From: Nymphaea colorata
Taxonomy: Eukaryota > Streptophyta > Magnoliopsida > Nymphaeales > Nymphaeaceae
DNA: 64,000 nt
Direction: 5' to 3'
Assembly (NCBI RefSeq): GCF_008831285.2
Contig: NC_045147.1
Span: forward strand, 3,248,001-3,312,000
Both the position numbers and the translations under genes were made by a program. The notes under the pieces were generated by a model. That model saw nothing but the letters and a program-made list of their open reading frames with translations. It had not been told where the DNA came from and did not search any database. Below are positions 55,560 through 64,000 of the stretch, piece after piece (position 1 is the first letter of the stretch; each line of letters begins with the position of its first letter).

Positions 55560-56003
55560 ACTAATACACCCCTTCAAATAGTAAAAAAACATTTTAGTTT
55601 TTTGCCCCGCTTATAACATTATCTCATAAATATTTTATTATCTCATACTTATGTTTAACATTATTTCATAGATCCGTCCATTATCTTATAAACATTTTAT
55701 TATCTCATAAACATTATCTCTTATTTATGTTTAGTGGTATCTTATACATCCGTTTGTTATCTCATTATCTCATATATCTTTTTGTTATCTTATAAACATG
55801 ATCTAATACTTATGTTTAGTGTTATCTCGTACATACGTACATCAATTTGTTATTTCATAAATTTTTTTTATCTTAGAAATATTATCTCATACTTATTTGT
55901 TATTTGATGCCAATTTATTATCTCACACATGCAATGTTTGAGCATAAAATAAATTTAAATGTTGGTAGTATGGTCTACATTTGGTGTACGCTCGTCACAA
56001 ACA
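55560..56003 (-). repeat. 445-bp GATAA-rich dispersed repeat, copy 2 (inverted)
   Basis: Read on the minus strand it parallels 19431-19875 from end to end: ACGAGCG..ATGTAGACC, then GAGATAA arrays with ACTAAACATAAGTAT units, then an A-rich end with GGGGTGTATTAG. Confidence 0.8.
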
Positions 56004-57577
56004 TAGGACAACATACAAAACTCTCTCGATCGGCTACTGTTTTGTTTTGAGGATGTGAAAACTTTTTCTTTTTGGTGCAAAACAACCAGACCTGAAAATG
56101 AATTGCACTCCGACTACCATTGCCATGGACAGCAAGCTCTTCGAACAATGATTGGCATCTGATTTTCCTTGAGGAGCATTCTCCCAGACCACCATCACCA
56201 TCGACCGTGACTTTGCTTCTCCCCCCATGATCACCATTGTGGCATGTATGCTTTGAAGCGTAACGGTGATGTCACTTGACATAGTGTCATTTCCCACCTA
56301 CAGCCATTTGTGATGCCATCTCCCATGGCGTCCTAATGGTTGGGTCAGAATGCACTCCCTCACTATTGCTATTTCTCTTAGCCTGACTTTGGTTCAGACA
56401 GCACGCAGTCTGCTGACAAATTTTCTCATGCCATCGGCAGTAGTTGACGGTCTGTACTGCTGCTTTTATCTACATGACGACTCAACAATTTAGCTGTAAA
56501 TTAATGGATTACATTTTGCATCTTATTTATGTATGTTACTGAAACGGTAAAGAAGAATGCTAGCCAACTGATTACGAAGACAATCAATCAACATGCAGTC
56601 AGACTGTTGTTCACATCCCCAAATTTTCATTGGTTTTGGAGTGCTCCAAAAAAATAAGGTTTTATTTTGAAATAGGAAAGAAAGGGACTTGCCCGTCGGC
56701 ACAAGGATCGATCGTTTCTGGTGCCTTTACCAAGGGTAATCAACTCAAGGGCTATGTTTATCATTGATGCATTTCGTTTTAATTTAAACATCTTTTTTAT
56801 TCTATATGCGGTGTAAAAAAATATTGAAACTTTGATGTTTCAAATTTTTGAAAAGATTCTTGAAGAATTATTTGAGAATGTGAAACATTTTATGAAAAAC
56901 TAGAACAGGGAAATCTTTGTAAATATCATTTGGAAAGTTTGAGAAATCATTTTGAATTCATTTTATTGCTCTTTTAAGACTTTAAGTAAGTTAGAGATTT
57001 TACTCTAATTCGGTTACCACCTAGTTAGATTTCCATCTCATCTTGCTTAGTTCTTTGGAGTGGTGCTTGTGATCATAAATGATGTTAAGTAGAATGCATG
57101 AATGTATTGATCCTACATAATTAGAAGAGAATAAAACATTTCTACCACAACATTCATCTAAGACATTAACACCACAACATACATCCAAGATTTTTGTAAT
57201 AAATATTTTCAAGAAAGATAAAAGTTTTTGAAAATTGAATGGGATTGTAGACCCTCAAGCATGAATCCAATATTAGGTCATTACTTGATTTTTGTTGTTA
57301 ATGAAGTCTAAAAATGAAAAATTAAAATCTTAAATGATGAGAAAAAAAATATTGAAGGAATGGAAAAGATGAAAGACTTTCATAGAGAGAAATGTAGAGA
57401 AAAAGAGAAAGAAAGAAATCTTGAAAATCATAAAGTCAAAGATTTAAAAAAAAAGTGAGATACATATTCATATATATATGTATATAGATAAGTACATGAA
57501 AGCTTGTGAAAAGGAGGTTTAAATCAAATAGAGAAGAGAAGATGACTTTAGAAAAAGAGAGATTTTAGAATTGAATA
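56004..57577. other. Intergenic DNA
   Basis: No supported gene, RNA or repeat array. Confidence 0.5.
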
Positions 57578-57583
57578 CATACA

Positions 57584-57670
<87 letters not shown>
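57578..57670. repeat. (ACAT)n followed by (AT)n microsatellite
   Basis: About nine ACAT units at 57578-57612, then an AT tract at about 57620-57670. Confidence 0.95.
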
Positions 57671-57675
<5 letters not shown>

Positions 57676-58329
57676 TTTGTAAAAGTATGTTAAATCATAA
57701 AGAGAGAATGACAAAGAAAGATATTCATGTGCACATATACGTATATAACATGTACATACGCATATGTCTTCATGAGTATTATAGTAAAAAATTGAATTAA
57801 AAATAGCCGACTTCGATTTTTGATATAAGCCGGAGGGGAACTTGGGCTCATGCAAGAACCTAAGTCAAGTTCTCCAAGGTCGTATTAGAAAAGATTCTTT
57901 TGAAAGTATTTTAAAAAACACAAACATAAAACATAGTTATTTAATTAGTTGCAAGAGAATATGTTTCTTTCCCCATTGGATATGGAAGAAACTCAAACCA
58001 CATGATAGGGCGCTTATTAGGGTTCCTAATCGGGTGATTAAAAAGAAACAAATGAAAAATGACATGGAAATGCACTTTAACATGTACAAATTAGTGAAGG
58101 TTCTTTTTAGGTTGGACAAGTCCCAACCTCAAAATTAATCAACACAATAATAAGGAAAGAATCTCAAGCCACACTCTCATTCTCACCATGCATTCATATA
58201 TATATAGAAAACCAAACAACTAACCATGGATAAACCCAAACAACTAACCATGGATAATATGTAGACAATATTGAAGGAAGGAAAAAGAGATATGGAGATT
58301 CAACTAAGAGGGAGAGTATGATTCAACTA
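57671..58329. other. AT-rich DNA left of the tandem array
   Basis: A 98-codon plus-strand frame at 57842-58138 has no recognised domain and lysine-rich low-complexity content; I do not call it a gene. CCAAACAACTAACCATGGAT is duplicated at about 58211 and 58235. Confidence 0.4.
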
Positions 58330-58990
58330 TGAAAAGAAATATCATCTCATCTTCTCATGCTTCCAGTGCATTTGAGTATAGTCTATTGACTCTAAAATAG
58401 AGATTGATAGCTATCTCCTTTAGCCATGGGGAAATGAGGAAGAGAGAAAGAGGGGAAGCAAGACAAGACCATTTTCAAGAAATGAAATAACATGACTCAA
58501 GCATGGAAATGAAGGTCCATCTCATTTTCTCATGATCCTGGTGCACTTGAGCATAGTCTCTTATCTCTAAAATAAAGAGAGCTATCTCCCTTGGCCATGA
58601 GAAGAGGAAGAAGAGAGAAAGAGGAGAAGCAAGGTAAGACAATTTTCAAGAAATGAAATAACATGACTCAAGCATGGAAATGAAAGATCATCTCATCTTC
58701 TCATGCTCTCGGTGCACTTGAGCATAGTCTCTTATTTCTAAAATAGAGAGTGAGAGCTATCTCTTTTGGCCATGAGGAGATGAAGAAGAGAGAAAGAGGG
58801 GAAGCAAGGCAAGACCATTTTCAAGAAATGAAATAACATGACTCAAGCATGAAAATGAAAGATCATCTTACATTTCATCTTCTCATGCTCCCGGTGCACT
58901 TGAACATAGTCTCTTGTCTCTATAATAGAATAGAGAGTGATAGCTATCTTCTTTGGCCATAGGGAGAGGAATAAAAGAGAAAAATGAAGA
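58330..58990. repeat. Four-unit tandem array, period about 171-175 bp
   Basis: Each unit contains CATCTCAT.TTCTCATG, GTGCA.TTGA.CATAGTCT, GAGAGCTATCTC.TTTGG and AGAGAGAAAGAGG. GAAATAACATGACTCAAGCA recurs at 58484, 58655 and 58830. The units are imperfect. No ORF is conserved across units. Confidence 0.9.
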
Positions 58991-59459
58991 AAGAAAGAGG
59001 TAAGATATTGATTACATACCTCTAGTGAGAATAACTTAGGGAAAATGAACAACCATGCTTGAAATAATCTTGAACTTACCTTGAATGAAGCTTCACGATG
59101 ATGAAGATGAGTCCTCCAAGAGATCTTTGGTGCTCCCTTAAAGAGTTGTAGGTTGCTCAAAGTCGGAGAGAAATAGAAAGAGGAAGAGGGAGAGAGAGAG
59201 AACTCAAGAGAAACTCTAAGTCTTCAAGTGAGAATACACTAGAGTTTTTTTCAAGGGCCAACTCTTGCCCAAGAGGGGTATTGTGGAGGTATTTATAGAG
59301 AGTTTTGGAGTCAAAACTCAAAATTTGATTTTTTTTGAATTTTAAAGAATTTTGAATTATTTTCATTTTTCTTTAGAAAAATATGTTTTGACTAAGTGGA
59401 ATTGGCCACTAGCCCTGCAAATACCTCCTTGAGGTATGGGCAGGGCTATACCCACCCAA
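58991..59459. other. AT/GA-rich DNA
   Basis: No gene; a short (GA)n tract near 59190. Confidence 0.4.
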
Positions 59460-59750
59460 AATTTTCAAAAAAACCGACCACCAAGGGTCTTTTTTGCAAA
59501 GAAAAGGAGGGGGGAGGAGGCCTGCACTGCTGAAGGCTCCTACCCGGGCGCTGTTGCGCTCGCAACAGCGCCCTGCCGCCTTGGTAAGACGCGCACGACA
59601 GCGCTCGATGCGCTGCCACGCACAGTAGCGATCTCTTTAAGCAATCACTACTACGATTGCATAACGCGACGCGATTGCTCGCGTGCACGCAGGCGCGCGA
59701 TAGCGCGCGTCGCTTGACTATGCGTCGCGGGAGCTCTAAGAAAACCCTCA
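59460..59750. other. CpG-rich patch with dyad symmetries
   Basis: A sharply GC- and CpG-rich segment in AT-rich surroundings. 59546-59573 is a 13-bp inverted repeat with a 2-base loop (GGGCGCTGTTGCG / CGCAACAGCGCCC). Many GCGCG and GATTGC words follow. Frames on both strands are arginine/alanine-rich without a domain, so I do not call genes. It could be part of an old LTR. Confidence 0.5.
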
Positions 59751-60132
59751 TTTAAAAAAAAAAATTAAATAGAATGAAATTTAAAGTGAATAAAATAAGA
59801 TAAAATCACCCTAAAACCCCCTTTTTTGCTTACAATATGTAGAAAACTGATTTTTTTCGTTATAAAAGAGTGGTCGGCTTCGTTTTGTGTGACTCTGAGC
59901 TCGTTTTGAATGCGGGTTCAGTTTAATTTGAGTTTTGAATCTAATTTGGATCAGAAAGTTGGATTTTGGATCTAATTCGGATTTGATAATGGGATTTTGA
60001 ATTTGAAATGCTAGATTTAGATCTAAACTTAGGTTTAGAAATTCATTTTGAATCAAATAGTTGCGAATTTGTTTTAAATCTAAATAATAAAATAATGGCC
60101 TTTTTTTTTGAAAAATTTGGGGTGATAACAGC
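59751..60132. other. AT-rich DNA left of the second copia element
   Basis: GGATTTGAT/TTGGATC-rich low-complexity sequence; no gene. Confidence 0.4.
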
Positions 60133-60446
60133 TGTTTAAGAAGACTGCGTTGGTTACAGATGAGGAAGATGATAAAGGCTCTCAACAATTTGACAAGGAA
60201 GGACAATCTAAAAGCGTTAGAAGTACCCATGATTTTGGTGAACATAACTTACAACTCATAAGAGCAATCACTATGGCAATGTAATTTTTCCTAAAATTAA
60301 GGAGAAGCTTGAGGTGTAATCGTATAAATAGTAAAGGAACATCTCCACTATTAACATGGTGGGAGAACTATCTCGTGGACATAGGTGATCATTTCACCGA
60401 ACCACGTAAATCTGTCTTGTTCTCCCTGTGATACATTTTTATTACA
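60133..60446 (+). repeat. Putative 5' LTR of the second copia element
   Basis: The right edge at 60446 (TTACA) is fixed by the primer site that follows. The left edge at TGTTTAAG is a guess because the 3' LTR is outside the window. It includes a TATAAATA sequence at about 60324 and the GAACCACGTAAATC word seen in many plant copia R/U5 regions. Confidence 0.55.
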
Positions 60447-60458
60447 TGGTATCAAAGC
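60447..60458 (+). other. Primer binding site of the second copia element
   Basis: TGGTATCAAAGC, an initiator-Met-tRNA type site with one change from the version in the first element. Confidence 0.8.
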
Positions 60459-60505
60459 GTCTAGGGTCCTGAGCCGTGAGTTTCTTCAAGTCAAGTACAT
60501 TCTCA

Positions 60506-61433
60506 ATGGCTTCCACTCAAAAGGCTTCAATGGCCTCCACCAAAACCCTTTCCTCTTTTTACCCATATCCTTACAACTTAAACACTGCAAACTTTGTGAC
60601 TATCAAGTTGAACCAAACCAATTTTTTGATATGGAAAACCCAGTTGCTTGGACTCATTGAGAGCCATGATATGACTGATTTTATTGAGGGAGAAACGGCT
60701 GCACCTAATCCCAAGATAAAGAATACCAAAGAAGATGGTATGGTGGAGGAACAAGTGAATCCAACCTATCAAGCATGGCGAAAATCAGAACGGCTATTGC
60801 ATGGATGGATTACCGGCACAGTTGCAGAAGCAGTTATGGGTATAGTTATTGGACTTCAAACATTTAAAGAGGTATGGAACACTCTTATGACACATTTCTC
60901 TCATAGCTATCAAAGAGCGGGGACACTTGCTTATGCAAAAACTTCAGAGGCATAAGAAAAAAGATTTATCTATTACTGATTATATTTGTGGGTTCAAGAA
61001 GATATGTGATGAGTTTGCAGCCATAGGCAAGCCTGTAAAAGATCATTCCAAAGTATTCTGGCTTTTTAGTGGATTGGGGTAGGAGTATGAGTCCTTTACC
61101 ACTACTAAGAAGAAACCTCCAATGCCTCCATACATAGATGTGGTAGCCCTATTTCAAAGTCATGAAACCATGCAGAGTATGTATCATGAAGACATAAGCC
61201 AGCAGCTTGCCTTTTATAGTAAAAAATACTCAAATCCCAAGTTTAAATCAAACAAAAATCAGTTTCTTAATTCAAAGGGGCAAGAGTTCGCACAAGCAGC
61301 ACAAAGTGGAGGACAATTTAATTCAAACAAAAATAAGTGGTGGACAAAGAGAAAACCAAAACAAATACAAAGGTGTTCACTGCCAAATCTGTTATAAAAT
61401 GAATCATAACGGTGCCAATTGTTGGCATTGATT
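60506..61433 (+). pseudogene. copia gag, second element
   Basis: ATG at 60506 (MASTQKASMAST). Gag words LNQTNFLIWKTQLLGLIESH, WRKSERLLHGWITGTV and EVWNTLMTHFSHS. A shift after 60930 moves to another frame with DYICGFKKICDEFAAIGKP, an in-frame stop at about 61081, and then an N/K/Q-rich region. A zinc knuckle CQICYKMNHNGANC lies at about 61384-61425. Not translatable as one protein. Confidence 0.85.
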
Positions 61434-61449
61434 CAATCATGCATTTCAA

Positions 61450-64000
61450 ATGCAGGAGGTTCCATATGCCTTGGCAGCTAGGAAGATGGCCAATGGACAT
61501 GTTGACAAATGGCTTCCAGATACATGGGCATTTACACATATAACTTTTGACCCAGGTAACCTTACAACCTTTGCTAAGTATCATGGTAGCGATCAAATTA
61601 TGGTGGGAAGTGGTAAAAAATTAAATATTACTCACATTAGAAATGCTAATATTCAAAATGGGAAAGGTGTCTTGCTCTCAATAATGTTCTTGTTGTGCTT
61701 CAAATTAAAAAGAATTTAGTTTCAGTCAGCCAATTGACATCTGAATCCATATATTTTTTTAATTTTCTGCTCGTAGTTTTTCTGTTAAGGACAAGAGAAA
61801 CAGTCAACTAACAACATTAGGCAGTAGAACCCTAGACCTTTATGTTTTTCATGGAACCACTAAGGATCGGCAGCATGCAATCTTCTTTTCTAGCAGATTT
61901 CGATCAGTCAATAAAGAGACGTGGCATCAGCGTTTTGGCCATCCTCATTATCATATAGTTGATTTTCTTGTTAGCAAAAATGATATTGAGGTGAGTGGAC
62001 TTCAATTAAGGATGTTGATTTGTTCCCGTTGTCAAGTTCCCAAGATGTGTAGACTTCCTTTTTTTTCAGTAGAAGATCATTCTCCAATTTTTCTTGAACG
62101 TGTTCAGTGCGACTTATGGGCACCAGCCCCCATCATATCTAAACAAAAATTTAAATTTTATGCTATTTTTATTGATTGAGGCTACACGATTTATTTGGTT
62201 ATATCCTCTTCGGCACAAATCTGAACTTTGTCAAGTGTTTATGGACTTCAATAACTTAGTTGAATGACAGTTTGAGAACAAGTTGAAAATTTTTCAAACA
62301 GATGAAGGGGGTGAATTTAATGGTCAGGTGTTAGCAAATTATTTGAGAAGTAATGGCATTCATCACATTAAGTCATGCCCCAAAACGTCACCACAAAATG
62401 GTTTGGCTGAACAACACCATCGGTCTATCGTTGAGTTGGGCCTTACCATGTTATTTCATGCTCATATACCAATGAAATATTGGGTTGATGCTTTCCTAAT
62501 TGCTGCATGGTTGATTAGTCGGTCGCCTACTCCGACCTTGAAAATGAAGTCACCATTTGGATGTGCTTTCAAAAAGAAACCTCATTATTCATGTATTCGT
62601 ATTTTTGGGAGTCGATGTTTTGCTTCAGAGATTATGCTAAACATAAATTTGAACCAAGGTCTTTACCTTGTGTCTTTTTAGGGTATAGTTTCATTCACAA
62701 AGGCTATCGGTGCTTATATCCTCCTACTGGTCGTGTGTATATTTCACAACATGTGGTGTTTGATGAAGCTTAGTTCCCTTTCCACAAGCCTGGAATACTA
62801 TTCCCAAAGGTTGAACATTAGCTTCAACCTGCTACCTTTAATGATTGGACCGATCCTCCTAAAGAACGAACCTTCATTCTGGTCACCATGACAACCATGA
62901 ACCATCTTTCACTTGTATGCACCACGAAGAGCTCCAACCTCAAGAAGTGCCACCTCATAGTTCAGTTGCCTTTGATAATCATGAATCTTCTTCCACTCGT
63001 ATGCATCATAAAGAGCTCCCACCTCCAGAAGTACCACCTCCTACTTCTGCTAAATTAATTTCTTATCATGACGAGCTCCCATCTCATGAAAGTTTGCCTC
63101 CTACTTCAGCTGAACCGCTGACTCCATCTACAAGTGATGAAACAAAGCCTTCATCTTTCACAGAAGAGACAAGCGGTTTTCATGACACATCCACTCGTGT
63201 AATCATTCCACCACCAAACACTCATGGCATGATCACTCAAGCAAAGGCTGGCGTTTCTAAGCCTAATCCTCGCTATTTTTTTACTATGAGTATTCTTCTC
63301 GAACCTAAAACGATGAAGGATAGCTTAATGCATGATGAATGGGTCACGATGATGAAAAAAGAACTGCATGCCCTTCACCGTTATCACACATGGACTCTAG
63401 TATATTCCAACCGAACATGAATGTGGTAAGTACACGGTGGGTTTTTAATACCAAATTGAAAAGTGATGACACTTTGAAACGATTGAAAGCACGCCTTGTA
63501 CCTCGAGGCTTCAATCAAATCCCAGGCATTGATTTTATGGAAACTTTTTCCCAATCATTAAACCAGCTATGATATTGCATTGACCAACAACTGGGACATT
63601 TAACAGCTTGACGTCAAAAATATGTTTCTCCATGGCAACTTGGATCAAGTAGTTTTATTGAGCAGCCACCGGGGTTCATTGATCTTTCCAAACTAACGCA
63701 CGTCTACAAACTTCACCCAGCCTTATACAGACTTTGTCAGGCTCCTCGAGCTTGGTACGACCGGTTTGACACTTTCTTGTTAACCAATGATTTTTTATGC
63801 AAGCATCTTGGACTTTTCTCTATTTGTTTATCATGAAACATGAGGTACTATTTTTTTTTTTTTTTTTTTTTTTATGTTGATGACATTATATTAACGGGAA
63901 GCAATAGTATCTTTCTTCAACAGTTTGTCAAAGAGTTGAACATTGAATTCGCCATGAAAGATCTTGGATATCTTCATCATTTTTTGGGGGTTGAAGTTGT
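61450..64000 (+). pseudogene. copia pol, second element (partial)
   Basis: The protease region has lost its catalytic triplet: the place expected to read DTGA reads DTWAFTH (about 61518). Integrase words follow (WHQRFGHPHYH, QCDLWAPAP, TDEGGEFNG, CPKTSPQNGLAEQHH). Next come an S/P-rich spacer with HHEELQPQEVPP-type repeats and RT ([29 protein letters not shown] at about 63875). A run of 23 T at 63851-63873 directly precedes YVDD. Several stops and shifts. The right end is beyond the window. Confidence 0.85.

Larger units (their letters stand above)
60133..64000 (+). mobile_element. Second Ty1/copia element, decayed, cut by the window edge
   Basis: A putative 5' LTR, tRNA-iMet primer site, gag and pol follow in copia order up to the middle of reverse transcriptase, where the window ends. 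The coding region has many stops and shifts. Its Gag and Pol words differ clearly from the first element, so it belongs to another copia family. Confidence 0.88.

Noticed and set aside
57842-58138. 98-codon plus-strand ORF as a gene
   Set aside because: Lysine-rich, no domain, no supporting splice or promoter signals, and placed between microsatellites and a tandem array.

Overview
The window is nuclear DNA from a flowering plant. The evidence is split genes with GT-AG introns, Ty1/copia and L1-type retrotransposons with plant-type layout, MITEs, long (TA)n tracts, and intronless GC-rich plant carboxylesterases in an AT-rich background. The strong GC skew of those coding regions would suit a monocot, magnoliid or early-diverging angiosperm, but the species cannot be named from sequence alone.

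Layout. (1) 401-5507: an almost complete Ty1/copia element with TG...CA LTRs and a 5-bp target duplication (GCTGC). Its coding region is broken by frameshifts. (2) 5987-12251, plus strand: the C-terminal eight exons (586 codons) of a TRAPPC8/Trs85-type vesicle-tethering subunit. Its fourth visible intron holds a 475-bp MITE, and its last intron appears to use a GC-AG splice pair. (3) 17161-51860: five intronless class-I plant carboxylesterase genes (CXE-a to CXE-e), all on the minus strand, forming a dispersed tandem array. The gaps are filled with mobile DNA: a perfect 240-bp-arm palindrome (22506-22997), a tandemly duplicated copia gag fragment whose second copy is split by a 3.3-kb hAT-like element with an 8-bp target duplication, a duplicated non-coding segment carrying a probable SINE, a TIR-MITE family, and a 4.7-kb L1-type LINE flanked by a 15-bp target duplication. 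(4) 52-60 kb: gene-free, repeat-rich DNA with (TA)n tracts, a second copy of a GATAA-rich 445-bp repeat in inverted orientation, a ~172-bp tandem array, and a CpG-rich patch. (5) 60133-64000: a second, more decayed Ty1/copia element that runs off the right edge.

How it fits together. The probable functional host genes are the TRAPPC8 homologue (membrane traffic and autophagy tethering) and the five esterases. The esterases share the alpha/beta-hydrolase fold motifs and a Ser-Asp-His triad. They differ at residues next to the nucleophile and in the oxyanion-hole motif, which suggests divergence of substrate use after tandem duplication. Everything else is mobile or repetitive DNA that has expanded and rearranged the array. 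I found no bacterial-type system, CRISPR array or rRNA gene, and no tRNA gene that I could support by eye. The most unusual objects are the perfect long palindrome and the nested duplication/hAT structure at 23.2-28.1 kb.
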